DNA of 64,000 nt, from the NCBI GenBank assembly GCA_905250115.1, contig CAJNOI010000043.1, positions 1 through 64,000 of the forward strand, read 5' to 3'. Position 1 is the stretch's first letter. Every line of letters begins with the position of its first letter. Source of the stretch: Adineta steineri. Its lineage: Eukaryota; Rotifera; Eurotatoria; Adinetida; Adinetidae. The position numbers were made by a program, and so were the translations under genes. The notes below the pieces were generated by a model. It saw nothing but the letters and a program-made list of their open reading frames with translations, searched no databases and was not told the origin of the DNA. Shown here in pieces: positions 24,338 through 36,345 of this stretch.

Positions 24338-24470
24338 TTGTTGTGGGTGTAGGTGGGTGGGTGTGGGTGTGGGTGGGTGTGGTGTGGGTATAGGTATGGG
24401 TGTGGGAGCCGGGGTAAGGTTAACGACAGATATTATACTCTCACACCCACACCTACTCCAACTCTCAAGC
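24338..24470. repeat. Long G-rich tract with C-rich partner, copy C (telomere-like)
   Basis: From 24341 to about 24415 the plus strand is almost pure G/T, with repeated TGTGGG, GGTGGG and GGTATGGG words. After 25 bases it is followed by a C-rich arm (24441-24469; CACACCCACACCTACTCC, ending CTCAAG). The reverse complement of that arm begins CTTGAG and contains GGTGTGGGTGTGAGAG, like copies A and B. TGTGGG is the telomere repeat reported for bdelloids, so this may be a short interstitial telomere-like tract. Confidence 0.7.
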
Positions 24471-24484
24471 GACTCCTATTACTT

Positions 24485-24724
24485 CTAACGTACTGATCCT
24501 ATCCAAAAAGAAAAATAGTGTTCGTGGATTCCAGAAGACGGCATTGGTACGAATCCGTGAAAGACTTTTCGTGGAAAAGCTTTCACCGAAAAAACAATCA
24601 CAGAGAGGATTGGATGATGAGGTTCTTTCGCTATTGTGCATTTCGCGCTTGTTTTTCGCTGAAAGAGTCGTTGCCTTTGCATGTTTGAGAATAGGGTGAG
24701 ACTGCGTCTAGTTTCCGTTATCAT
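24485..24724 (-). other. Second open frame overlapping the 24722-24957 frame by ATGA
   Basis: This 79-codon frame begins at the ATG that overlaps the stop of the upstream frame. Its composition (RRSLTLFSNMQRQRLFQ, FHGFVPMPSSGIHEHYF) is not repeat-driven, and local GC is higher than the flanks. It may be the continuation of the upstream gene after a frameshift, an exon in another phase, or non-coding. No family is recognised. Confidence 0.25.
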
Positions 24725-24957
24725 GATTTGTCCTCGCTACAGGACTCTCCAGACGAGTGTATGGGTGTCAGGTGATGGCAATACCCACAGCCTTGTGGAT
24801 CACCCCAACCATCTCGTAAAACCGAAATGATCTCTTCGTACATTTCCTTTTCAGTCAAATATTTTGTACGAAACTTTTCGTTGAGAGTTTGAAAATGTGC
24901 GTCACGTTTTGCGTAAAAGATGTTCATACTGAATATAGAATTGTTTAAATGTGACAT
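24721..24957 (-). CDS. Hypothetical 78-aa protein (possibly truncated)
   Basis: The frame starts MSHLNNSIFSMNIFYAKRD and ends CHHLTPIHSSGESCSEDKS. It is hydrophilic and probably helical in the middle (TLNEKFRTKYLTEKEMYEEI), with a short Cys/His-rich end (GCGYCHH). I see no signal peptide. A TATA-like box (24997-25004) stands 40 bp upstream of the ATG. The stop overlaps the start of another open frame, so the gene may be cut short by a frame change. I do not recognise it. It sits between element C and the gap-adjacent gene. Confidence 0.4.
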   Translation of the reverse strand: MSHLNNSIFSMNIFYAKRDAHFQTLNEKFRTKYLTEKEMYEEIISVLRDGWGDPQGCGYCHHLTPIHSSGESCSEDKS

Positions 24958-24996
24958 TTATCTTTATGTATGGTTGCTTTTGCCACAGCTTTTCTC

Positions 24997-25004
24997 ATTA
25001 TATA
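24997..25004 (-). promoter_or_regulatory. TATA-like box before the 78-aa frame
   Basis: TATATAAT on the minus strand, 40 bp before the ATG at 24957. Confidence 0.4.
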
Positions 25005-25334
25005 CACTTAAATGCTGGGTTTTTTTCCTTTTTTGTTTTGCTCGTTCTCTTTCTTGCTTGCTATAGAGCACGATACTGATATTATTTATTTTAAATTTTA
25101 TAAGAAGGAATCGAAACAATCATACATTTAATGCTGCTAGGGTAATTTTAAATTATCCTGGATTTTAATTTCCCCTGTAAAGTATACATCATAGAATATT
25201 CATCAAAGACAAAAAATCCTCTCCGTTTTTTCTATTTCCTGTTTCAGTCAATACATTGAAATATTTTTAGCTAAGAAAATTAATTTTCTTTATAACGTCA
25301 GCAAATTGTGATGCGAGAGTAATAACAGGAAAGA

Positions 25335-25434
25335 NNNNNNNNNNNNNNNNNNNNNNNNNNNNNNNNNNNNNNNNNNNNNNNNNNNNNNNNNNNNNNNNNN
25401 NNNNNNNNNNNNNNNNNNNNNNNNNNNNNNNNNN
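25335..25434. other. Assembly gap (100 N)
   Basis: A run of exactly 100 N, the usual placeholder for a gap of unknown size. Sequence 5' of the gene starting at 25490 may be missing here. Confidence 0.98.
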
Positions 25435-25489
25435 TAAAACGACATTGTAGAACTACGACAGAGACGAATATTTTTTTTTCTGTTGCGCT

Positions 25490-27782
25490 ATGTCGGGTAT
25501 AACGAATATGAGTAATGCAGCGTTTGCCGATATGTCGAGTAAAACAACTGAAAGACTTATACATAATCATCCAATGTTGAATACTCAAACTAAGAGCGTA
25601 AGTAAATTATAAATATATGTATATATATTTCTGAGAATCAGGAAAAGTGCATATTAAACTTTGACTTATTATACTGATAAGACGAGACAGAATCAATTTT
25701 TCATATATGAAATATATATATACATTGATTGAAAAAGAAAATTGAGTAATGAATCAATCATTAATGTTAGTCCTTCTTTCAATCTGATCATAATCATCCA
25801 TTGAAGTAGTAAATCGTGATGTATTCTACTAGTCTCAAGTATATCCTTTCGAATAGTGTAGCAATTCATACATATATATATGTATGTGCATATGTATGTA
25901 CCTGTCTTATTTTGAGTCGATCTAATTTCACTGTCTAAACAAACTGATTGTATAGAGAAAACGATAGAGACTAGCCGATTGAATCACAGACACATGTGAT
26001 TTTTTTTCTTCATTTGCTTACTCTTCGGGCAAAAGAATATTGTGTTTGTTTTTCTACTTCGGTGCTCTACGGATGCCGCCGTCACATCCATCATGCATAG
26101 TAATGATTTGAATAACATACCGATTGTAAATCATTTTTGCTTCATTTGTTTCGTATGGAAGTGTGCAATATAGATTGATTCGATGTCCGACTTACTTGCC
26201 CAGTGTTTGACGGATCATTTCCTGAACTTAATGTATTATTCTTTTCTTTTTCTTTTTACTATAGCCAATGACTCTTCAACGACAAGAAATTAAGGAGCGT
26301 TTGGATACAACACCACACAATAAAACAGTCGTCGATTTAGATGAAATTATTGAAAAATGGGTAAGTTGAAAGATATCATGCTGATTGTACATATATATAT
26401 ATGAAAAGAGAACACAGCAGGTATATATGACACTATGTTACTAGCAGACTGAACATAATCGAATAACATGAATTACATCATATGACGAGACATATTTAAC
26501 AGATGATTTAAAACAGAAGAAAAGAAAAAGTCATTATGTCCAATTTTTAAATAAAACGGAAATATGTTCTTGAAAGATTCTAATAAGGAAATGGTGTCAA
26601 ATTCATTTTATAATGAATAAAATTTGGAAATAGGAGATGTTAAGAACATGTCATCGTACGCTTCCTTTCACAAATCAATTTTAATCTGTCTATCGAGGAA
26701 AAGAAAAACATGTCGGTCTTTGTTTTTTATCGAAATTCCGCTTTGATTTACTTATTGAAACATATCATTGATCAAAGAAATAGATAAAAAAATTCTCATG
26801 AGAAAAGAAAAAGAAGAATGTTAATATGAAGTTAATTAGAAAAGAATCTAATATGTCTAACTATTTTTTTTTTGTTCTTCATCTTATTATATTTATTTAG
26901 GTATGGAAAATGTGGGAATTATCAAAACGTAGTCGAGAAGATTCCAAATATCGCCGTGAAGAACTCGATGTAAAATTAAATTGGAAACGTGTTAATTTCT
27001 GGCAATCAGAAGCTGTTTTTACACGACCAGCTCAATTACGTATGCCAAAATCTCAAATATTATTTAAAACACATTTTTCAAATAATACTGAAAGTGAACA
27101 AGAATATTCTTTACGTGCTGAACGTACAACTGTAACAACATTAAATTTTACCTTTATGCGTGGTTTTACAAAAGAAAAAGAAGGTTGTGTAACATTAAAA
27201 TTACCAAATGAAGTTTTAGAAGTTGGTGGTGGTCTTCGACATGAACAACGTGTAGATTTTGGAAAAGATTCAACATTTGAAACACAAATGACATGGTCAG
27301 CTGATTCAGCCATTCGTGTTGCACCACATTCAAAAGCAAATGCTGAGTAAGAATTATATTTTTTTTTTATCAAAATATTTTCTTCAATTCTTATAATTTT
27401 ATTTAGATTAAGTATCAGTGAAGAAGAATATTCAGCTGATTTTTCTGTTGAAGTACGTTTTAGTGGTCGAATATCGGCTATGATAAGTACAAGAAATAAT
27501 GCAGGTGGCTATTATAAATATATGGAAGGTGATTTAGCAACAATATTTGCTGAACAATTACGTACAGGTGGTTCTGGAGCAAGTGCTGGTCAATTTGAAG
27601 TTCATGAACAAACACAAACCGTTCGAACAGTTATGTTAGGAAAATGCGCATTTCGTTATGGTATTGAACAACATGTTAATGTTGAACAAGAAAAATTAAC
27701 TGATTCATCTTCATCATCATTTAAAACAACTGAACCACCACCAAGATATCGACCACTTTTTGTACCAAATAATACTCATTAA
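25490..27782 (+). CDS. Aerolysin-fold-like (ETX/MTX2-type) protein, four exons
   Basis: Exons 25490-25597, 26265-26360, 26901-27346 and 27407-27782 sum to 1026 nt, or 341 aa. The first two junctions are in phase 0. The N-terminus is hydrophilic (RQEIKERLDTTPHNKTVVD) and there is no signal peptide. From about residue 95 the protein is a long all-beta stretch rich in Thr, Ser and alternating polar/apolar residues (HFSNNTESEQEYSLRAERTT, TTLNFTFMRGFT, EVGGGLRHEQRVDFGKDSTF). It then has IRVAPHSKANAELSISEEEY, close to the 'vpphtkv' strand of the aerolysin/ETX-MTX2 superfamily, and a second sheet (YSADFSVEVRFSGRISAMI). A Gly/Ala-rich loop (GGSGASAGQFEV) and a disordered Ser-rich end follow. Animals carry many intact proteins of this fold, used in defence, digestion or membrane handling. 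Assignment to the fold is inference from pattern; the exon model is firm. Confidence 0.7.
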
Positions 27783-28768
27783 TATAACGTTTTCATTTCT
27801 TTTTTTTATTAATATAGTCATGAAATTCTGTTTTTCTTGTATATTTATATGTCCGGTTTATCTTTTTAGAACGAAAAAAAAATATACGATCAATAATCTC
27901 AGCGTATCATGAATCATACTAAAAGTTATATTTTATAGAAAAATGAATGACCTTGACATCAATAATACAATAAGGAGTAATGAACTATTCATCGTCATTA
28001 TTCTTCTAATGTATTTTATATTGATTGTCAACATTCATATTCTCATTGAAATTATTTCAAGCCCTTAAAAACCACTTTCATACATATATACCGATATTTT
28101 TTTCAAATCTTATATGGTTCATAGATTAATTCTATCTTTTACCATTTAAGCTTAATTTTCTAAATTTAACCAATGAGACAAATCTCAATTGTACTGTATT
28201 TATACAGCCTTTGGCTACCCTAGACTGACAATACATAATTAAATTGGCATGTGTCGTCTTATATAAAGTTAATACAGCCATCAAAAATTAGACTTCGCTA
28301 TAGTAATTTAGTACAAACATATAATTATAGTATGCATTTATAAAATGAATTGTCACTTTTATCTATCCAAGATAATCTATAAGTAGTTAATGGAATTTGT
28401 CATTGCAATACTAATACTGTTAGACTTGTCTGTTTCAATCAAAACTTCGTTAAATCTCTTATTTCAATTCTTTTTTTATATACAATTAATTCAAAACCTT
28501 ACCAGAATTTGTTTGTAGGATTTACCTTTTCAAATAAAATTCAAGGAAAAATAATTTAATACAATTTTTAGGATAATTTGTACAGTATCTTCACATGGAT
28601 TGCTTTTTTAAAGTTCGGCAATTGTTTGGAACCATTACATGTCAGTAATATAAATTTCGTATTATTAGATGCATATTTTTAAATTTCTTATATGATTATA
28701 TTAATAAAAAAGAACGAAGATGTTGAATACTTTTCTTTTGTAAATGTTATTCCAGAAAAAAATGCTTT
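27783..28768. other. AT-rich spacer
   Basis: 3' flank of the preceding gene, then AT-rich sequence with no coding signal. Confidence 0.55.
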
Positions 28769-28963
28769 AAAATCTTTCAAATCAACAATAATTCGATTTT
28801 TAGTCAAAAAAATCTTCTAAATCAAATATAATTTTGATTAAAACCATACAAACTTGATTTACTATATTTGTAATCAGAACTACATGATTTTAATTAAAGT
28901 TATATTTGATTTAGAAGTTTTTTTTTAACTAAAATTCGAATTGTTGTTGATTTGAAAGATTTC
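28769..28963. mobile_element. Foldback (MITE-like) element with ~77-bp inverted arms
   Basis: The left arm (about 28769-28846) begins AAATCTTTCAAATCAACAA and the right arm (about 28885-28963) ends with its complement TTGTTGATTTGAAAGATTT. The arms match over nearly all of their length, with a few differences, around a spacer of about 38 bp. It encodes nothing. The structure is that of a non-autonomous DNA transposon or foldback element. I could not settle a target-site duplication. Confidence 0.75.
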
Positions 28964-30002
28964 AATCGATTATAATCTTACATAATGAGGTATAATCTGA
29001 CAATTTTTCACTGGGTAGTTTCGTTGAATAAAGCGATTCAATGTCCGACAACGTATATTTCTAATGAATATCAATTAAGTAGAAACTATTAATCATAAAT
29101 AGTGTTAAATTATATAGTTGTTTTTATTTCTATATAAAATGTAAATACTGCAATACTTTTTCTGATGTCTTACAGTAAAAACCAGAATATTCTAATTCTA
29201 ATTAATGCACTATTATTTATGTAATCGAAATAATGAGGGTGTTTATATCATTGAAAAAACATTTTTTTCATTACATAGCTTTTTTACAGAATGCATTTTT
29301 GAATATGCAGAAAAAAAGATTGTGTATCGATGTTATAGTTTCATTGAATGGAAAGATATATTTTATAAAATTTTTCAAATTCATTGTAACACAAAAACAT
29401 ATTCTGTTTTTAAACACGTATTTGATTTGAGAATCATAAGAAATATGTTAAATTCATTATTATCTAAAAACCTGAAAGTATGTCAGTTTCTTTTTCTTTT
29501 ACATAGATAACAATGCATAGACATAGTTTTTTTTTCTATCGTATCGACAGATAATGGCATTCCCAGCATTTTATAACTATGATTCGTTCTCGTACTATGT
29601 TTTATACAAAGATAAGAGAAAACTACACTTGTCTGTATACAGATACGTATTTACAGAGGAGAAAAATAATGCTGACTAGTTCTCATCGACAGAGAAAGAA
29701 AAAAAATATCTATACGAAAAACAATAATATGCACACGTTTGACCTAAATAGAAAGATTTTGCTGATGACATGATAAAGTCAATGTACTTCATATACAAAT
29801 AATATATTGCTAAACCATTGGCCTTTTGAATGCGCGTATATGCATAGTTTAGACATGTGGTACTTCTAACATACCACAATTGTTTTTTCACACACCCCTC
29901 GTGATTTAGCTTCAATTTTGTACCATATAAATACCCGTAGCTCACCTAACAATAAATATATATTAAAAAAAAAATTCTCTTCAAACGAAATAATATAATT
30001 AA
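28964..30002. other. AT-rich spacer upstream of HDHD5
   Basis: Open frames at 29205-29510, 29579-29773 and 29676-29945 (-) are Phe/Ile/Lys/Tyr-rich and look like chance frames in AT-rich DNA. No gene is called. Confidence 0.5.
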
Positions 30003-31521
30003 ATGACAATGTCTGGAAAATCAGTAAGATTAAATAAATTATCATATATATATATCGATTATTAATAATTATAGTCTAATTTTGCTTGCTTCTTTGATGT
30101 TGATGGTGTTATAACTAAAGGACCAAATGTTATTCCTGCTGCTAAAGTAGCTCTACAAGAATTGGTTCAATGTAATGTTCCGTATGTATTTGTTTCCAAT
30201 ACATGTATGTTAGAATCAGAAAAAGCTAAACAATTATCTGAGATGCTTGAAGTCCCTGTAAGTCTTTTTTGTGCTGTATAATAAAAGTATTTTATTAAAA
30301 ATCTCGTTGATTATATGTAGGTACTTGCAGAACAAGTTGTTTTGGCTCATACACCTATGCGTTGTTTAACTGAATATCATAGTAAACATGTATTGATATG
30401 TGGACAAGGTCGAATTGAAGAAATCGCACGAGTGTAAATATAATTGTTGCTTTTTTTTGTATATATATGAAAATTATTCTTTTATAGAGTTGGTTTTAAA
30501 GATACAACAACTATTGAACGATTATGTAACACTTTTCCTGAATTAGATATGGTTGATCATACACATCGAACAAACTTAGTAATACATATTAATTTAGAAT
30601 TTTTCTTTGTATTATTTTATTTTTTTTTCTAGAGTGAATTGATCAAAACACAAGGTCTTGTTCATGGTAAAGATTTTCGTCCAATTGAAGGTAAAAAGAA
30701 TGCATCTTTTTTTGAGTATTATTCATATAATCATTGATTATTTATTAGCTATTGTACTTCTTGGTGAACCAATTCATTGGGAACAATCGTTACAAATAAT
30801 TACAGATATTCTTTTAACTCATGGCAATCCAAATATTACATCAAATTCTTCTAATATTGGTGATCATATACCGATAATTGCATGCAATAAAGATTTAGTA
30901 TTTAAAGCTGTTGCTGATTTGCCACGTTTTGGTCATGGAGCATTTTTAACATGTCTTGAAGCATTGTATAAAGTATGAATATTTTTCTTTCTATTAATAT
31001 ATTAATGATTAGATTTATTTTGTTTTTTTAGAAACTCAGTGGTAATGATCTAAGGTATACTGCACTTGTTGGTAAACCATATGAAATTTCATTTCAATAT
31101 GCTGAAATGATGGCTAATAAATTAGCTCGTAGTAAAGGTCAACCAAAAATTGAACGAATGTATTTTATTGGGTATGTTTTTTTCATATTATTATAATAAT
31201 AATATTATTTAATTCTTTAAATTCTTTAGAGATAATCCTGAAGTAGATATTGTGGGTGCTAATATTTATAATGCCTTTCTTGAAAGTGCAAAAGCATCTA
31301 ACAATAGTTGTACAGGCTCTGGACTTTTGTCTCATCCACGTTTATTAAGTGCAAAATTATGTGAATCAATTCTAGTTTGTACTGGTGTATATGATCCAAG
31401 TATACATACGCTTAATCCAAAACAACCATGGTCAATTCCAACAACAATTCAAAAGGATGCATCAGATGCTGTTACTTATATTTTAAATAAAGAAAATTTT
31501 ATATCGAATTTTCGTGTGTAA
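30003..31521 (+). CDS. HDHD5: HAD-superfamily hydrolase HDHD5 (CECR5) orthologue
   Basis: Eight exons (30003-30023, 30075-30257, 30321-30433, 30488-30578, 30633-30690, 30749-30972, 31032-31171 and 31230-31521) sum to 1122 nt, or 373 aa, against about 420 in human. HAD motif I is CFFDVDGVITKGPN, with the likely nucleophile Asp15 and Asp17. Motif II is YVFVSNT. The cap region includes VLAHTPMRCLTEYHSKHVLI and HGKDFRPIEAIVLLGEPIHW. Motif IV is MYFIGDNPEVDIVGANIY. This GDNPxxDxxGAN end and the capped layout match the CECR5/HDHD5 family, related to NagD-type phosphatases. The vertebrate protein is mitochondrial; here the N-terminus is very short and I see no obvious targeting peptide, so an upstream exon may exist. 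The substrate is not known. All key residues are present. Confidence 0.92.
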
Positions 31522-33589
31522 AATTCTTTTTCTTTTTGTTAAATAAATCTGTACTAATGAAAAAAATTGTTTCTATTTAAATATGATATAATAAACTGTT
31601 CGATCGTTTCAATGATAAAATATATTACTACCATTATTATACAAATACTTTCAGTATGTAATAGAAGACTTTGTATTCATGTTGTATATAATTGATTCGT
31701 ATTTTATTGTTCGATGAATATAAAGATATCATCTATGAATGAATGTAAAACCAATCAATTGAAATACAATACATCATCTTTTTCTACTATGATATGAACA
31801 GATCACTATTAAAAATCTTTTCATAATATATAATATCCTTCAATGATATATTTCATGAATACCTTCAAGAATTATATCGATTACAGACAACAATAGAAAA
31901 TATCTGAAATCTTCTATCAATCATTTTAGTACTTATATTTATTTATCGAGCGGTAATACAGTGCAAAATATGTTCGAGCAATTAGCGATATGTAAGGTTA
32001 ATCAGTATTACACTTAACAATATATATAATAAAATGATAGCATGTTTGTCTGTATATGAAAGAAAAATATTATTATATTCACATTTGTCTATTGTTATAT
32101 GAATAATGTAACTATTTATAAACATCATTTCATCAGAAAGAAGAATCGAGAAAGAAAAAGAATAAATGAATTAATGTATATTACAATCTGTATGAAATAT
32201 TTTTTCTCATTTTTTCTAAAAATATATATAATTAAAAAGATTATTAATCACTGAAAAATACGATTGATTTAGAGAGAAAAAATGAAATTGCATGCTAGTT
32301 ATGATCGAATAATCGATAATAAACTTGATTTTATATAGAAATATATTATAATCAACCTGATGACGCATAAAAATAAAAACCTAACAACCCCGATCATATG
32401 ACTACAGACGTCATTAAAGCTATACTAAAAAATAACTATTACCTTCTTCAATTTATAAATGAAACGAATAAAATATTTCTGTCAATTCTATTACAAATCA
32501 TGATCATTGGTTTGTTCGTAATAATTCAAGCATATCCTTTGTCAATATCTAAAACGCAATATTATTGCACAATAAATTCATTTGACAGTTGTTTAAACAT
32601 TGAACATATCTATTATAGTATGCTTTATTTCATTTATATTGATATCTATCAAGTATATTTGTTAAACTAGTCATTATTCATTAGATTCGAAATTACGACT
32701 AATTTTTATTTTTATATTATCATTAAATTTGATTTATTAATAAAATATAATCAATGACGAATGTACTTTTGTTTACTAAATGACGTTTGTGAATTATCTC
32801 TATTATTTATCAAATCGAATTATTCCATTCTTTCTTTTATCGATCTTGTTAATAAATATACATATTTTTCAAGTCAAACGGTAAATTATATCATAAAATC
32901 TATTATACAATATACATGTTTTCTTTCTACATAAACAACCTATTACATGAAACATGGTATGCATATAAATTATATCAAATAGATGCATCGGTAGTATTTG
33001 ATCGATCGAATCGAAAAACAGAATTGTATGAATCATTTCAATTTTCCGTTTCCGTTTTTTGTTTTTATATATTCAATCAAAACAAAAATAAATCATTCAT
33101 GACTAGTTACAATACAAAATCTAAATTATTAGTTTATTATTTAGAAAATAAAACAAAAAAATAAAAAAAATATTTCTATAACAAAAATCTTAGTTTTTAA
33201 AACAAAATGCGAACATTAAAAAAGCAAAACTGTTCAAATTCTTTAATATACACATAAATATTTGTTATAGAAAAAAAAGAAAAAAGAGAAATTTACATAT
33301 ATTCAAAGAATTTTTAGTAATTGGTATTCTATTTATAAATTAGTATTTTAACACTAAATTATAGAATACTCGAAAAAAGATCTTTACACATTAACCTTGA
33401 ATCTATGTCCATAGAGAGTAATAGGTAACCGGAAAAATATCACCTGACATATTCAATCACAAATTTGTTATGCGACAAATATGTATTGAGATTAAACACG
33501 TAGATATAAGGAAAAAAAATGACATTTTTACTTATTTTGTTTTTTATCGATCGAATTTAATATGGATCGTAATAATTTCTATTAAATAA
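31522..33589. other. AT-rich spacer
   Basis: More than 2 kb of very AT-rich DNA. Open frames at 32398-32670 and 32916-33164 have Ile/Tyr/Leu- or Lys/Tyr-rich chance-like composition. No RNA gene or repeat family is visible. Confidence 0.55.
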
Positions 33590-34798
33590 TTATAATCGAG
33601 TTATTAATGGTTGATCTTTATCTTTGGTTGATATACTCCTATTACAACTAGTTGAACGTAGTTGTCTATGTTGTCTTAATTCAAGTAATGTTTCCATTAA
33701 TACAACTTCTAAAGATTGACATAGAAGTTCATTATCTGGATCATCGGAATTAATTGATTGTAAATAATCATCATCTGTATCTAGTAAACTATTTGATTCA
33801 TAATCATCATTAAAATTTGTTATTGATGATGACGTAAATACACCTGAGTCAGATTGATTATCCATTGCGACTCGTCTCGCATTTAACATCCCACTATTTG
33901 ATGAATGACGATAATGAATAAAACGATTTCGTGCTCGTCGAAGTACTTTTAATAAATATCGATCAGCATTCATTGATGTTGGTGATGATGGTGCTGACAG
34001 ATTACTATTGAAAATAAGAAAAAGAAAGATCAGTTGTATTCAATATCTGAAAGAGAAGAAAACTTACTCAGAATTATTATTTATCTGCATTGTTGTTTCT
34101 AACCAAGCATCTACGGAACTTTTATTAATACTTTCTCGATGTTGTAATGATGATGTTTTAATTTGTCCACGAAGATCGACTAGAGTTGTTAAATTTTTTA
34201 AAAGACGTGTTCGTTTTTTCACTGGTTTCATATCATCTGCTGTTGAATGATCTTGTAAATGCCATTGAATAAATTCTTCTTTAGATATCTTTCCATCATT
34301 ATTTGTATCTATTGCATTAAAAGCTTGTTCATATGATAAATTATCATTTATACCAGTTTTATATTGACCAAGAAATTGTGCAGCTAATTTTTTTCGTGAA
34401 TTAAATTCTTGTCGTGTTATATAACCTTGATTATTGATATCAAAAAAATTATATAATGTTTCAATTGTACGTAAACGATTAGCACCAGTTAATGCTGATA
34501 GAGCATAAATATATTCATTAAAATCTAATTGTCCATCATGATTTTGATCATATATATCAAACATCATAGAAAAAAATTTTCTACTTTGTCGATAATTTTG
34601 TCTTGATATTAATGTTTGAAAAAATATATTTGATCGTGTTGATTTATGATATGATGTTTGTACAGCTGATTTTCGTATAAATGCTAAAAATTTTCGTTTT
34701 GAACAATATCCATTTGGACAATCACGAAAAAATGTTTCACGTGCAAAATTAATATCATTATCACAGAAACCTGTTTCATTATCATTGTATGACGCCAT
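33590..34798 (-). CDS. EF-hand protein, neuronal calcium sensor-like, with long C-terminal tail
   Basis: Two exons (34798-34068 and 34004-33590, intron 63 nt, junction GA|T) encode 381 aa. The first EF-hand is degenerate and carries the CPNG motif (FRDCPNGYC, residues 25-32) typical of the neuronal calcium sensor family. Three loops follow: DQNHDGQLDFNE (84-95, canonical), DINNQGYITRQE (120-131) and DTNNDGKISKEE (164-175, canonical). About 20 extra residues lie between the CPNG hand and the second hand. The start MASYND lacks the Gly2 needed for N-myristoylation, unlike recoverin, frequenin and VILIP. After residue 180 comes a family-atypical tail of about 200 residues: basic, then Ser/Asp-rich (RRARNRFIHYRHSSNSG, SLLDTDDDYLQSINSDDPD), likely disordered. 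It probably acts as a calcium-dependent regulator in the cytosol; the partner is unknown. Confidence 0.85.
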
Positions 34799-35372
34799 TT
34801 TTATCTGTAATAGTCAACGATATTATGTTATATATCGCAATACTTATACATTTATACCTATGTATATGTGTATAAAGAACGGTGATGATACATAACGATT
34901 GATGTTTTTTTTTGATTTATATTATATATGACAAAAACAAGTCAAGCGAGAAGCAATATGCGTATAGTACACTATCATATACATTTTTTTCCTCTGTTGT
35001 TTCCTTCATTTTGTAAGATATGGAGTCCATCAGTTAGTTTCTTTTTTTCATCATTCCTTTTGACGTTATATATAAGTATACATTGACGAAGATATAAGTA
35101 GCATGTCCACAATGGCTGCTGTATTGTATGCTCAATTAAAAGGTCAAGCAAATAGATGGGCGACGGGAGTGAATGGCGGCCGATCACTTACTTTTCTTTT
35201 TTTTTGTATATTTTGATAGAAGTAAAGCAAGGAAGAGGATTAGATACTGTCGGCTCAAACTGTCACTATCATATGTATTGAGAACTAGTTTAATGTTCAT
35301 CATCATCATCATGCACTGTCTACAGGCTGCTCTGATTCGATAAAGTTAACAATAGATCTATATACTACAAAG
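34799..35372. promoter_or_regulatory. Divergent intergenic region with a possible non-coding first exon
   Basis: Shared upstream region of the EF-hand gene (-) and the membrane-protein gene (+). A strong donor (CAAAG|GTGAGTAC) at 35372/35373 and an acceptor (TTGTCTAG) at 36337, just before the ATG at 36346, suggest a 5' UTR exon ending at 35372 and a 965-nt intron. This is inference. Confidence 0.35.
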
Positions 35373-36345
35373 GTGAGTACATGATTCTAATGTTCATATC
35401 TTCATTCATATATCCGATCTACAAATAAAAATACTTTTAATTCAATCTATACTCATATTCCAATGAGAAGAAAAAGTTTTTTTGTTTTTTATAATAAAAT
35501 AAATTAATAATCACAGATGTAAATTATTCTAAATTTTACATTATAAACGAGTTTATTTATATATATATGTAACTATAACAGAATTTAAAATATTCAATCG
35601 ATCTCTTCGATATTCTTCTTTTTAGCAAATACATATACAACAGATTTATGGTGCGTGATAAATTCATTCTAAAGCTTTTAACATAAATAGTGTGGTTATA
35701 AGACGATGTACATGTGTATGCATATAACAGATTACTTTTTTTACTCTGTTCAACATAATTCAAAGAAAATGATTTGTGTGTGATATAACACTATTCTAGT
35801 TACTTTTTCTTTCTTATATTTGACCATGAAAATGTACGAGACGTAATAAAGATTATATCGATATGTATATCCATCTTATATATATATATATTCATTGCAC
35901 ACTTGCCAAGTTTGAATACAATACAAATGAAGAATATAAAGAAAAAAAGATTTGAGATTAAATAAGTTAATGGAAAAATATTCGATCTTGTCTTTTGTTA
36001 GTTGTGTTAAAAGAGGAAATATTTTACATGAGATGGATATGTACACTTCTATACACCATAAGCAAACATTGCCTCGTGCGAGCATTCATTGTGTATATGT
36101 ATACTCCAATTATTCATATAAATGTAGACGTGACTCTAGTCGAGTATTCGATTTTCGCTCTCTCTCTTTCTCTCATCAACATCTTTAATGACATATATTG
36201 CTCTTCTTTTTTTTTATATTTATTTTCATTGTTCACTTAAAAATTGATGTAGTTTATAGACATATATATATTACATATCTCATGGTATATTTGTTAGAAA
36301 ACGAGAGATGATAAATTTCATATATTCATTTGTCTAGTTATCATA

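Noticed and set aside
18101-24470. Telomere-linked retroelement (reverse transcriptase) near the G-rich tracts
   Set aside because: I looked for reverse transcriptase, integrase and GAG-like frames and saw none in the window.
24485-24957. Bacterial-style two-gene operon from the ATGA overlap
   Set aside because: Surroundings are eukaryotic with introns; a frame change or chance overlap is more likely.
29205-29510. 101-codon open frame
   Set aside because: Phe/Ile/Tyr/Lys-rich chance frame in AT-rich spacer with no domain or promoter.
32398-32670. 90-codon open frame with hydrophobic stretches
   Set aside because: Composition is as expected for AT-rich DNA; no signal, splice or homology support.
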